Shown: one piece after another, positions 35,385 to 43,643 of the stretch | Layout of the letters: each line of letters opens with the position of its first letter | Position numbering within the stretch: position 1 is the stretch's first letter | Assembly: GCF_040645195.1 (NCBI RefSeq) | Contig: NZ_JBEYXW010000017.1 | Coordinates: forward strand, 1-64,000 | Direction of reading: 5' to 3' | DNA from: Prauserella_A sp040645195 | GTDB lineage: Bacteria > Actinomycetota > Actinomycetes > Mycobacteriales > Pseudonocardiaceae | DNA length: 64,000 bases | Translations under genes and position numbers: made by a program | Notes under the pieces: model-generated | Database searches by the model: none | What the model saw: only the letters and a program-made list of their open reading frames with translations | What the model was told of the DNA's origin: nothing

Positions 35385-38300
35385 TCAGTCCGCTCTGGTG
35401 AGCAGGCCCCGCTCGAAGGCGATAGCGACGGCGTCGGTGCGGCGGTTCGCGCCGAGCTTCGCCATCGCACGGGACAGGTGCACGCTGACCGTCTTCTCGC
35501 TGATGTAGAGCTCCTCACCGACCTGCCGGTTGGTACGGCCGAGCGCGACCCGTTCGAGCACGGCCCGTTCCCGGTCGGTCAGCGGGTCGAGCGCGTCCCG
35601 GGCAGGCGCGATCCCGGGCAGGCCGATCCGCGCCCGCCGCGCGAGCTCGCGCACGGCCGCGCGCAGTGGCGCCGCTGCCAGTCGCTGCGCCACCTCGTGG
35701 GCGGCCACCAGCTCCTCCGTGGCCAGCGCAGTCTCCCCCGCGGCGAGCAGGGCCTCCGCGTGCTGCACCCGGCAGACGGCCTCCTCGTACACGGCGCCGT
35801 AACCGAACTCCTGCACGGCCTTGGCCCACAACGCCGGGTCGGCAGGTCCGTCCAGTCCGCTCGCAGCCGCTTCCGCACGGGCCAGCCACGCCTGCCCTTC
35901 CGGGCCGAGGATGCCGGTCCGCGGCTGACCGGTCTCGGCGCTGTGGCGCACCATGGCAAGGAGTTCGTTACCCGCCGCTGCAGCCTCGGCCGCACGCCCG
36001 GCGTCGTCGCGCAGTCGTGCCTGTGCCGCAGCCGCGGCAGTGGCCGCGATGCCCAGCGCACCGATCCGGATCGCGCCCAGCATGCGTGGCTCCAGCTCGT
36101 CGAGCCAGCCGATGCCCTCCCTCGCCCGGCGTATCGCCGCGGCATGGTCGCCTTGCCAGTGGGCCAGCTCGACACCGGCGGAGCTGGCGGCCAGCGCAAC
36201 CCAGACATCGGAGCGCCACTGTGAACGGAGATCGGCGAGCAGGCGTTCGGCCTCGGCGAACTGACCACGCGCGACAACGAAATGCACCCACGCGGCCTGC
36301 ATCATCACGGTCACCGTGCTCGACACCGTCGACCTCGGCTGCTCCATGCTTTCGGCGGGCCAGTCGCCGCTGCTGTAGCGCAGCGACACGTACCGGTACC
36401 GCGCGCCCAGTCCGACGGAGCTCCACGTCAGGCCGGTCTCCTCCGCGCGTTCCACGGCCCGCCGGTACAGCTCGATGGCTGGAGCGTTCTCGGCCTGGTC
36501 GTCGTAGCTGAGCGCATGGAAGTACAGCGCCCGCAGCTCCACGTCGGGTGCGCCGGCCGTGGCGGCCTTGCGCTCGGCCTCGCGCAGCCGCTGCCTTGCC
36601 TCTGCCGGGTTGCCGGCGGTGTCGGCGAGCGCGCCCAACGTGATCAGGGCGGCGGCCTCGGCTCCACCGGCCTGCGCCACACGGGCATCGGCGACGGCGG
36701 TCTCGGCACTCCAGCGCGCATCCTCGAACCGCTGGTCGTTGCGCAGCACCTGCGCCCGGGTGGCCAGCACCCACGCACGTCTTCGGCTCGGCTCGGCCTC
36801 GGCGACCAGGTCCCACGCCCGTCCGATCGCGTCGACCGAGTCGGGGAACATGCTGTCGAGCGCCATCAGTGTCTCGGCGAGCCTGCGCCACGCCATGGCC
36901 GCGGCATCAGGCGGCACACCCGGCGTGAGTGCCTCGACGGCGGAGCGGGCGAACGCGATCGCGCGCTCCGGCTCACCCGACGTGCCGGCGAAGTAGGACG
37001 CCTCCAGCAGCAACCGCAGCTCGGTGTAGTCGGCGGGCCGATCCGCCGCGGGGACCGCGTCCCAGATCTCCAGTGCCTGCTCGACGTGTCGCAGCGCTCC
37101 GCCGGGGGCCCCGATGCGCTCGGCCTCGTCGGCCGCGCGGACCAGCGCCGCCAGCGCGGTCGTGAGGTCCTTGCTCTGCATGCTGTGATAAGCGAGCCGC
37201 GCGTCGTGCCCGCGGCCCTGCGGTTTCGCCCGGATCCGGGCGGCGTAGGCGGCGTGCATCCGGGTGCGCTCGCCAGGCAGGAGGTCACCGTAGACGGCTT
37301 CCTGCAGCAGCGCGTGGCGGAACTGGTAGAAGCCGTTCTCGATCACCAGCACGTGGTGATGAACGGCCTCCCGCAGCGCCTCGTCCAGCTCCAGCTCGCC
37401 GAGCCCGCACACCTCGGCCAGCGCGGCATGCGCGACACCGTCGCTCGCGACCGCGATGGCACGCAGCACCCGGCGGGTGTCCGGCGACAACCGTTCCAGC
37501 CGGGCGAGCAGCAGGTCGGCGAGCCCGTCGGGAAGGTCGGCGCACGCGGGCCCCGAAGCGAGCAGCTCCTCGGCGAAGAAGGCGTTGCCTTCGGAACGGA
37601 CGACCAGCTCGGTCACCACTTCCTGCGAGAGTGGTTCCTCCACCAGCGCCTGCACGAAGGCCCTGGCCTCGGGCTCGCCGAAGGGAGGCAGCTCGATCCG
37701 CTCCACGGTGGGCAGGCGCACCAGCTCGGCCAGCAGAGCGCGCAGCGGGTGCCGCCGGTGCACGTCCTCCTCGCGGTAGCTGCCGATGACCAGCAGCCGC
37801 TGTGCCCGCAGCCGGGACAGCAGGAACGACAGGAGGTTGCGGGTCGAACCGTCGGCCCAGTGCAGATCTTCGAGCAGCAGCACCACCGGCCGGTGCTCGC
37901 CGATCTCGCTGAGCACGCCGAGCACCGCGTCGAAGAGCTGCAGCTGCCCGAGATCCTGCTCCGTGCGGATCCGGGGACGCGCGTCGTCACCTGCCGCGGG
38001 CGCGTGCTCGTACTGCTGGCTCGCCACGGGGATCCCTGGCACCTGCGGCAGGAGCCTGCTCAGCGCCGGCCGCGCCCGCACCGCCTGCTCGATCACCTGG
38101 TCGGCCGCGCCGGCCAGCTTCGCGAGCGCCTCGGCGAACGGGAGGTACGGCAAGCCGCCCTCCCGCAGGTCCAGACACCGTCCGGTGAGCACGAGCGCGC
38201 CCGCACCGCAGGCTTGGTCGACCAGCTCGGTCAGCAGCCGCGTCTTGCCGACCCCGGCATCACCGGCCAGTAGCACCGCCGCGGCCTCACCGGACTCGGC

Positions 38301-38417
38301 GCGAGCGAGCGCAGCACGTAGCCGCGCCAGCTCATCGACGCGGCCGACCAGGGGTATTCCGGAACCAAGACGGGGCACGAGAGCGATTCTCTCGTACCCC
38401 ACCGACATTCCCGCCAT
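35385..38417 (-). CDS. Large ATP-binding LuxR (LAL) family transcriptional regulator
   Basis: A 1010-residue LAL regulator. An N-terminal STAND-type AAA ATPase starts LVGRVDELARLRAALAR, Walker A LLAGDAGVGKTRLLTELV (about residues 48-65), Walker B VVLLLEDLHWADGSTRNLLSFL. A long TPR-like helical region (about 400-930) follows, then a C-terminal LuxR helix-turn-helix LTDRERAVLERVALGRTNRQVGEELYISEKTVSVHLSRAMAKLGA. LAL proteins activate sugar, antibiotic or secondary-metabolite operons; ligand and targets are unknown. The downstream acyl-CoA dehydrogenase is a possible target. Confidence 0.9.
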   Translation of the reverse strand: MAGMSVGYERIALVPRLGSGIPLVGRVDELARLRAALARAESGEAAAVLLAGDAGVGKTRLLTELVDQACGAGALVLTGRCLDLREGGLPYLPFAEALAKLAGAADQVIEQAVRARPALSRLLPQVPGIPVASQQYEHAPAAGDDARPRIRTEQDLGQLQLFDAVLGVLSEIGEHRPVVLLLEDLHWADGSTRNLLSFLLSRLRAQRLLVIGSYREEDVHRRHPLRALLAELVRLPTVERIELPPFGEPEARAFVQALVEEPLSQEVVTELVVRSEGNAFFAEELLASGPACADLPDGLADLLLARLERLSPDTRRVLRAIAVASDGVAHAALAEVCGLGELELDEALREAVHHHVLVIENGFYQFRHALLQEAVYGDLLPGERTRMHAAYAARIRAKPQGRGHDARLAYHSMQSKDLTTALAALVRAADEAERIGAPGGALRHVEQALEIWDAVPAADRPADYTELRLLLEASYFAGTSGEPERAIAFARSAVEALTPGVPPDAAAMAWRRLAETLMALDSMFPDSVDAIGRAWDLVAEAEPSRRRAWVLATRAQVLRNDQRFEDARWSAETAVADARVAQAGGAEAAALITLGALADTAGNPAEARQRLREAERKAATAGAPDVELRALYFHALSYDDQAENAPAIELYRRAVERAEETGLTWSSVGLGARYRYVSLRYSSGDWPAESMEQPRSTVSSTVTVMMQAAWVHFVVARGQFAEAERLLADLRSQWRSDVWVALAASSAGVELAHWQGDHAAAIRRAREGIGWLDELEPRMLGAIRIGALGIAATAAAAAQARLRDDAGRAAEAAAAGNELLAMVRHSAETGQPRTGILGPEGQAWLARAEAAASGLDGPADPALWAKAVQEFGYGAVYEEAVCRVQHAEALLAAGETALATEELVAAHEVAQRLAAAPLRAAVRELARRARIGLPGIAPARDALDPLTDRERAVLERVALGRTNRQVGEELYISEKTVSVHLSRAMAKLGANRRTDAVAIAFERGLLTRAD

Positions 38418-38442
38418 GGTTTCGCCCTGGGCAGACGCGGTG

Positions 38443-38643
38443 TCAGCGCGTCCTGCGCAGGGAGCGCACCGGATCGCTGTCGTGGGCGCCGGTGCGCTGG
38501 TGCGGCACCGTGACCTGTCGGCGCAGGCCGCGGCTCCACCGCCGTTCCCGGCCAGGCCGGTTGCCCCTCCCTGCCTTGCGCAACTCCTCGACCCGGTACG
38601 ACACCTCGGCGTGCAGGGCGTCCCAGGCCCAGTCCCTTGCCAT
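38443..38643 (-). CDS. Short basic hypothetical protein, 66 residues
   Basis: Starts MARDWAWDALHAEVSYRVEELRKAG, an amphipathic helix with several Trp, followed by a very basic Arg/Gly-rich tail. The ATG at 38643 has GAGAGGG 9 bp upstream; another ATG three codons earlier lies too close to it. It ends 25 bp before the LAL regulator gene on the same strand. The N-terminal motif looks protein-like, but the tail resembles noncoding high-GC translation, so the call is tentative. Confidence 0.45.
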   Translation of the reverse strand: MARDWAWDALHAEVSYRVEELRKAGRGNRPGRERRWSRGLRRQVTVPHQRTGAHDSDPVRSLRRTR

Positions 38644-38745
38644 TGAAGTCATCCCTCTCAGTTCTCAACCGCTGTGCTGGTGGCCAGCGTCGTACTGAGA
38701 GGGGTTGCCAGGCATTGGGCGTTTACGCCGTGCTGGTACGCAGAA

Positions 38746-38791
38746 GGCCCCTTACCCGCACCGCGCAGGCGCGGCGAAGCGGTAAGGGGCC
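38746..38791 (-). terminator. Hairpin terminator after the DUF397 gene
   Basis: A perfect 11-bp stem (GGCCCCTTACC at 38746-38756 with GGTAAGGGGCC at 38781-38791), 24-base internal part with its own GC pairing. On the minus strand it is followed by TTCTGCG. It lies 10 bp after the DUF397 stop. Confidence 0.7.
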
Positions 38792-38801
38792 GCCGGTGAC
38801 C

Positions 38802-39011
38802 TCAGCGCAGGTCGAGTTCGCCGGTACGCGCCGCGGCCAGCAGGGCCTCCCAGTGCGCTGCCGGCAACCGCAGCGCACCTGCGGCCGGATGCTTGGAGTC
38901 ACGTACGACCGCACCGTCGGAGGTGAACGCGACCTCGACGCAGTCGTTGCCGCCGCCGCTGTAGGTGCTCTTGCGCCAGTCGAGCCCGGAAAGGCCGGCC
39001 TCGTTCACCAT
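38802..39011 (-). CDS. DUF397 domain protein
   Basis: A 69-residue protein with the full DUF397 pattern: LDWRKSTYSGGGNDCVEVAFTSDGAVVRDSKHP...ALRLPAAHWEALLAAARTGELD. DUF397 genes lie next to DUF5753-type HTH genes throughout actinomycetes; the pair behaves as a small regulatory or toxin-antitoxin-like couple (Scr1/WhiJ-like). Here the HTH gene is 28 bp upstream on the same strand. Confidence 0.93.
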   Translation of the reverse strand: MVNEAGLSGLDWRKSTYSGGGNDCVEVAFTSDGAVVRDSKHPAAGALRLPAAHWEALLAAARTGELDLR

Positions 39012-39039
39012 GTCCCCAACTCCTCTACTCGGGTGTGTC

Positions 39040-39894
39040 CTACTCGGTCTGGAACCCTCGCGCTGCCTCCGCGATCACGCGGAGGGAATCCTCCGGCGGC
39101 AGCGCGGCGGCGCGCAAATGGTCGAACATGAGGGCGTACCTGCGTACGTCGGATTCGACCTCGAGGTACAACCCGCTCATCGTGCTGTCGACGTAGACGA
39201 CGTCAGAGTCGGCCTGCTCCGGGAACCCGAGGATGAGGAAGGGGCCCTCCATCCCCGGGTGGGCCCCGGCGCCGAACGGCACGACCTGGATCGTGACATG
39301 CCGCAGCTGCGCGATGCGGACCAGGTGTGCCAGCTGGTCCGCCATGACGCCGGCACCGCCGACCGCACGGTGCAGAACGGCTTCGTCGATGACGGCCCAG
39401 TACTCCGGTGGGTGCGGGTCGCGCAGCAGCTGCTGGCGTTCCATCCTCGCCTCGACCCTGCGGTCCAGCTCGGTGTCCGAGGCATCCGGCCGCATGGCCC
39501 TGATCACCGCGTGGGCGTAGTGCCGCGTCTGCAGCAGCCCCGGCACGAGCAGCGCCTGGAACGCACGCAGTGAGCTGGCGTCGGCCTCGAGGCCGACGAA
39601 CGTGCCGGTGAACACCTCGTTGTAGGCGTGCCACCAGCCGCGCTTGCGCGCCTCCCTGGCGAGCTGGACGAGAGCGTCCTGCTCATCGCCTCGTACCCCA
39701 TAGAGTTCGAGCATGTCGCGCGCGTCCCGGGGGGTGACGCCGACGTGACCGGTCTCGATACGGCTGATCTTCGACGCCGAGCACTCCAGCTTCTCGGAGA
39801 CCTCGTCGATCGTCAGCTCGGCCGCCTCCCGGAGCCGCCGCAGCTCGCTGGCCAGCCGGCGACGGCGGACGGTCGGGCCGTGCCCTCGAGTCAT
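39040..39894 (-). CDS. XRE-type helix-turn-helix regulator with DUF5753 (Scr1-like) domain
   Basis: A 284-residue regulator. N-terminal HTH_31/XRE domain (about residues 12-68: RRLASELRRLREAAELTIDEVSEKLECSASKISRIETGHVGVTPRDARDML) followed by the DUF5753 domain (about 100-280), with FVGLEADASSLRAFQALLVPGLLQT, HAVIRAM and the conserved QLAHLVRIAQLRHVTIQVVPFGAGAHPGMEGPF. It pairs with the DUF397 gene downstream. Streptomyces relatives (WhiJ, Scr1) control development or stress through DUF397 partners. It is divergent from the 121-residue Cys/Arg-rich gene, with 191 bp between. Confidence 0.92.
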   Translation of the reverse strand: MTRGHGPTVRRRRLASELRRLREAAELTIDEVSEKLECSASKISRIETGHVGVTPRDARDMLELYGVRGDEQDALVQLAREARKRGWWHAYNEVFTGTFVGLEADASSLRAFQALLVPGLLQTRHYAHAVIRAMRPDASDTELDRRVEARMERQQLLRDPHPPEYWAVIDEAVLHRAVGGAGVMADQLAHLVRIAQLRHVTIQVVPFGAGAHPGMEGPFLILGFPEQADSDVVYVDSTMSGLYLEVESDVRRYALMFDHLRAAALPPEDSLRVIAEAARGFQTE

Positions 39895-40006
39895 GGGTTC
39901 TCACCTCCGGTTGACGTGGACCATGCGCCACATCTAACCAGCAGGTTCGGGCACGCCGACCGCATTGCCGACGGGGCGGTCACCGAGAAATGCCCGATCG
40001 GTGGAC

Positions 40007-40017
40007 TGCAATTTGCA
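40007..40017. promoter_or_regulatory. Candidate operator in the HTH/121-aa divergent promoter
   Basis: TGCAA-T-TTGCA is a perfect 11-bp palindrome in the divergent gap. Bases 40006-40011 (CTGCAA) could be a -35, with TAGGCT about 17 bp downstream, for the plus-strand gene. XRE/DUF5753 regulators commonly autoregulate from such gaps. Confidence 0.4.
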
Positions 40018-40085
40018 CGACGGCGTTCTAGGCTCGTCACCGTTCGTGGTTGCACAGTTCCATTGCATGAAACCCGGGAGACCAC

Positions 40086-40451
40086 GTGAACCGGCGTGAC
40101 CCCATCGTCAACCCCCTCCAGGCAAGCGTTCACCGCAAACTGGACGACATCACCCGTTCCCTGCTCGACGCCGGCGCCGGAGCCGCCCAGCACCAGGGCA
40201 CGCTCGTGGTCGCCGCACTGCGCGCCGTCCTCGCCGAGCACCGGCTCGACGCCGGTGGCCACTGCACCGTCTGTCACGGCCGCCGCCTCCGGCTGTTCAC
40301 CCGCAGGCGTCGCCGCGTGCCGTGCCGGGCGTACCTGGCCGCCCAGCTCGCGCTCGGGCCGGACATCGACGAGGCCACCCGCATCGAGCCGAACACGGTG
40401 GGTCACCATCACCAACGGCGGACCAAGCCGGATCTGAACTTCGTCGCCTGA
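40086..40451 (+). CDS. Hypothetical protein beside the HTH/DUF397 module, 121 residues
   Basis: Starts at GTG (VNRRDPIVNPLQASVHRKLDDITRSLL). Mostly helical, with a central CTVCHGRRLRLFTRRRRRVPCRAYLAAQLAL: two Cys plus a third Cys spaced around a run of Arg, possibly a metal or nucleic-acid site. C-terminus basic. No family recognised. Its placement head-to-head with the HTH regulator suggests control by it. It converges with tesB, 4 bp apart. Confidence 0.62.
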   Translation: MNRRDPIVNPLQASVHRKLDDITRSLLDAGAGAAQHQGTLVVAALRAVLAEHRLDAGGHCTVCHGRRLRLFTRRRRRVPCRAYLAAQLALGPDIDEATRIEPNTVGHHHQRRTKPDLNFVA

Positions 40452-40455
40452 CCGT

Positions 40456-41361
40456 TCAGAGGACGCGGATGAGTCCCTCCTGGACCACCGTCGCGATGTG
40501 CCGGCCGTCGCGGCTGAAGAACCGGCCGGTCGCGAGCCCGCGGGCGCCCGACGCCGTCGGCGAGGCGCTGTCGTAGAGGAACCACTCGTCGGCGCGGAAC
40601 GGCCGATGGAACCACAGCGCGTGGTCCAGGCTGGCGCCGAGCACCTTGTCGACGTCCCAGTACACCCCGTGCCTCGCGAGCAGCGAGTCCAGCAGGGTCA
40701 TGTCGGAGGCGTAGGTCAGCACGCAGACGTGCAGCAGCTGCGTATCCGGCAGCGATCCGTCGGCACGCATCCACACCTGGTTGCGCGCGGGCTGCTGCCC
40801 GGTCGCCCTGGTCGCCCACGGTGGATCGTTGACGTAGCGGATGTCGATGGGGCGCGGGAACACCCGCGGGCCGAGCAGATCGGCGAAGTCCCTCGTCCGC
40901 TCCGCCAGCGTCGGCAGCGATTCCGGATCGGGCACGTCGGGCATCTGCTCGGCATGTTCCACCCCGTCCTCGTCGAGCTGGAACGACGCGGACAGCGCGA
41001 AGATCGCCTTGCCGTGCTGCACGGCCACGACCCGGCGGGTGGTGAACGAACGCCCGTCGCGGATGCGGTCGACCTCGTAGACGATGGGCACCTTCGGGTC
41101 GCCGGCACGGATGAAGTACGCGTGCAGCGAGTGCACCTTGCGCTCGACGGGAACGGTACGGCCTGCCGCGACGAGAGCCTGCCCGGCGACCTGCCCGCCG
41201 AACACCCGCGTCGGCGAGTGCGGCGGGCTGACGCCGCGGAAGATGTTCTCCTCGATCTTCTCCAGGTCCAGCAGGGCCACCAGGCGGTCGAGCACCTGCT
41301 GGCCACCCAGCCCGGCATTGGTGTCCAGGCCGGATGCCGCGGCTTTCGCCAGCTCAGTCAT
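40456..41361 (-). CDS. tesB: Acyl-CoA thioesterase II
   Basis: A 301-residue double-hotdog thioesterase hydrolysing medium- and long-chain acyl-CoA. First hotdog: FRGVSPPHSPTRVFGGQVAGQALVAAGRTVP, VHSLHAYFIRAGDPKVPIVYEVDRIRDGRSFTTRRVVAVQHG. Second: LHVCVLTYASDMTLLDSLLARHG, LGASLDHALWFHRPFRADEWFLYDSASPTASGARGLATGRFFSRDG, with the Asp/His/Gln-type active-site region at its start. Length is typical (about 285-300). It lies 37 bp downstream of pyk, likely the same transcript. Confidence 0.93.
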   Translation of the reverse strand: MTELAKAAASGLDTNAGLGGQQVLDRLVALLDLEKIEENIFRGVSPPHSPTRVFGGQVAGQALVAAGRTVPVERKVHSLHAYFIRAGDPKVPIVYEVDRIRDGRSFTTRRVVAVQHGKAIFALSASFQLDEDGVEHAEQMPDVPDPESLPTLAERTRDFADLLGPRVFPRPIDIRYVNDPPWATRATGQQPARNQVWMRADGSLPDTQLLHVCVLTYASDMTLLDSLLARHGVYWDVDKVLGASLDHALWFHRPFRADEWFLYDSASPTASGARGLATGRFFSRDGRHIATVVQEGLIRVL

Positions 41362-41398
41362 GCCCGGAATTCAACACGGTGCGCGCACGCCACGCCCC

Positions 41399-42823
41399 TC
41401 AGGCGTGGTCGTCCTCACCGAGACGATGAACACGGATCAGGTTGGTGGAGCCGACGGTGCCCGGCGGGGAGCCGGCGACGATGACCACGAGGTCACCCGG
41501 CTGGTAGCGACCCGTCTCCAGCATGGCGTGGTCTACCTGCTGGATCATGCGGTCGGTCGAGTCGGCGTGCGGTACGAGCCGCGCCGTGGTGCCCCAGGTC
41601 ATGGTCAGCTGGGAGCGCACGCTCTCCATGGGGGTGAACGCCAGCAGCGGCAGCCGGGTGTGCAGCCGCGCGAGCCTGCGCACGGTGTCGCCGGACTGCG
41701 TGAACGCGACGAGCGCCTTGGCGTTGAGCCGCTCACCGATGTCACGGGCGGCGTAGGAGATGACGCCGCGCTTGGTCCGCGGGACGTGGCTCAGCGGCGG
41801 CACCGTCGGCAGGTCGGCCTCGACGGCCTCGACGATCCGGCTCATCGTCTCGACCGTCTCGACCGGGTACCGGCCGACGCTGGTCTCACCGGACAGCATC
41901 ACCGCGTCGGCTCCGTCGAGGACCGCGTTGGCGACGTCGGAGGCCTCCGCGCGGGTCGGCCGGGAGTTGTTGATCATGGAGTCGAGCATCTGCGTCGCCA
42001 CGATCACCGGCTTGGCGTTCTCCCTGGCGATCTGGATGGCCCGCTTCTGCACCAGCGGCACCTGCTCCAGCGGCAGCTCCACGCCGAGGTCGCCGCGGGC
42101 GACCATGAGCCCGTCGAAAGCCAGCACGATCGCCTCGAGGTTGTACACCGCCTCGGGCTTCTCCAGCTTGGCGATCACCGGCACCCGGCCCTTGCCGACC
42201 CGGTCCATCACCTGGTGGACGAGATCGATGTCGGCGGGCGAGCGCACGAAGGACAGGGCGATGAAGTCGGCGCCGAGCTCGAGCGCGAACTCGAGGTCCT
42301 CAATGTCCTTGTCGGACAGCGCGGGAACGGACACGTCCATACCGGGCAGGGACACGCCCTTGTTGTTGCTGACGGTGCCGCCCTCAGTGACCTCGCAGAT
42401 CACGTCGGGACCTTCGACGCCCTCCACCACGAGGCCGACCTTGCCGTCGTCCACCAACAGCCGGTCACCGGGCTTGGCGTCCCTGGCCAGGCCCTTGTAG
42501 GTGGTGGAGACGCGGTCGTGGGTGCCGGCCACATCCTCGACGGTGATGCGGACCCGGTCCCCGGTTCGCCATTCCACGGGGCCGCCGGCGAAGGTGCCGA
42601 GCCGGATCTTCGGGCCCTGCAGGTCGGCGAGAATGCCCACGGCGCGGCCGGTCGTGGCCGCGGCATCGCGGATCAGGTTGTACACCTGCTTGTGGTCGCC
42701 ATGGCTGCCATGGCTGAAGTTCATGCGTGCGACATCCATGCCCGCCTCGACGAGCGCACGGACCTTCTCCGCCGTCGCCGTCGCAGGGCCGAGGGTACAT
42801 ACGATCTTCGCTCGTCGGCTCAC
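41399..42823 (-). CDS. pyk: Pyruvate kinase
   Basis: A 474-residue glycolytic enzyme converting phosphoenolpyruvate and ADP to pyruvate and ATP. RRAKIVCTLGPAT at the N-terminus, MNFSHGSHGDH, the B-domain lid (about 70-165), the signature IAKLEKPEAVYNLEAIV (metal and catalytic Lys), LMVARGDLGVELPLEQVPLVQKRAI, QMLDSMINNSRPTRAEASDVANAVLDGADAVMLSGETSVGRYP, and the regulatory C domain. The GTG at 42823 gives the usual start; a TTG two codons earlier is less likely. TACCCT 8 bp upstream suggests a leaderless transcript. Clustered with tesB, and with pfkA 1.8 kb away. Confidence 0.96.
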   Translation of the reverse strand: MSRRAKIVCTLGPATATAEKVRALVEAGMDVARMNFSHGSHGDHKQVYNLIRDAAATTGRAVGILADLQGPKIRLGTFAGGPVEWRTGDRVRITVEDVAGTHDRVSTTYKGLARDAKPGDRLLVDDGKVGLVVEGVEGPDVICEVTEGGTVSNNKGVSLPGMDVSVPALSDKDIEDLEFALELGADFIALSFVRSPADIDLVHQVMDRVGKGRVPVIAKLEKPEAVYNLEAIVLAFDGLMVARGDLGVELPLEQVPLVQKRAIQIARENAKPVIVATQMLDSMINNSRPTRAEASDVANAVLDGADAVMLSGETSVGRYPVETVETMSRIVEAVEADLPTVPPLSHVPRTKRGVISYAARDIGERLNAKALVAFTQSGDTVRRLARLHTRLPLLAFTPMESVRSQLTMTWGTTARLVPHADSTDRMIQQVDHAMLETGRYQPGDLVVIVAGSPPGTVGSTNLIRVHRLGEDDHA

Positions 42824-42889
42824 ACTCAAACAGGGTAGTACCTCGCCGCGCGAGCGTCTGTACCGATCCCGAGATCGTTAAGGAAAGTT

Positions 42890-43555
42890 TCAGCGGCGCG
42901 GCAGTTCGCTGGTGCCCACATGGTCGCGTGCCCACTCGTTGAATGCACGCACGTCACGCCACGCGGCCCGCACCCGGTCCAGGCAGGCCGGCTCGTGCAG
43001 TAGGTCGGCGGGCTCCCAGACCCGCACCGCGTAGAGCGAGCGATGCCGCAGCAGGTCGACCCGCGGATGGTCGGCGGCGACCCCGCGTGGCCGGGTCTTG
43101 AGGACTTCGCCTGCGATCTCCCAGCCCGACCGGCGCAGCGCCGCCAGGATGGTCTCCAGTGCCTTGCCGTGCAGATCGACGTCGACGGCCTGCCGGAACC
43201 GCGCGAGCTGATCGGCCGCGAGGTGGAAGCACCCGCCACCCACGCGCAACCCGTCCGGGCCGATCTCCACGTAGTAGGCCCCGCCCCCGCGGCCCTGCTC
43301 GATGACCGCGCCACAGTGCGTCTTGTACGGACTCTTGTCCCTGGCGAAGCGGACATCGCGGTAGGGCCGAAACACCTTGCCCGTGCCGAAGCCGCCTCCG
43401 AACTCGGGTTCCAGTTCCGTCAGCAGCGCCTCCATCGGCGCGCGCACGTCGGACTGGTAGGTCTCGCGGTGCGCGTCCCAGTAGGTCTTGGAGTTGTCGG
43501 CGACGAGACCGTCGAAGAAGTCGATCGCGTACTCGCCGAAACCGGTGAACGCCAC
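42890..43555 (-). CDS. DUF2461 domain protein (TIGR02453)
   Basis: A 221-residue protein of the DUF2461 family: FTGFGEYAIDFFDGLVADNSKTYWDAHRETYQSDVRAPMEALL, VFRPYRDVRFARDKSPYKTHCGAVIEQGRGGGAYYVEIGPDGLRVGGGCF, VLKTRPRGVAADHPRVDLLRHRSLYAVRVWEP. The F-R-D-x-R-F-x-x-D-K-x-P-Y-K motif is the family hallmark. Function unknown; it occurs widely in bacteria and fungi. The GTG start is taken at 43555. It lies between pfkA and pyk on the same strand. Confidence 0.85.
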   Translation of the reverse strand: MAFTGFGEYAIDFFDGLVADNSKTYWDAHRETYQSDVRAPMEALLTELEPEFGGGFGTGKVFRPYRDVRFARDKSPYKTHCGAVIEQGRGGGAYYVEIGPDGLRVGGGCFHLAADQLARFRQAVDVDLHGKALETILAALRRSGWEIAGEVLKTRPRGVAADHPRVDLLRHRSLYAVRVWEPADLLHEPACLDRVRAAWRDVRAFNEWARDHVGTSELPRR

Positions 43556-43604
43556 CGTCTCACGCTACCCCGGCGCCACCGATGGCCGGATCAGGCCATC
43601 CGTG

Positions 43605-43635
43605 CGCGGGCGGCCCGGAACCCGGACCGCCCGCG
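43605..43635. terminator. Strong hairpin downstream of pfkA
   Basis: CGCGGGCGG (43605-43613) pairs with CCGCCCGCG (43627-43635), continued by CCGG/CCGG after one mismatch, leaving a 3-base loop. It lies 8 bp after the pfkA stop on the minus strand, before the DUF2461 gene. No U-run. Confidence 0.6.
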
Positions 43636-43643
43636 GCGGACAC

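Noticed and set aside
36282..38273. 663-residue plus-strand ORF
   Set aside because: Antisense to the LAL regulator gene; no motif, and typical GC-rich mirrored composition.
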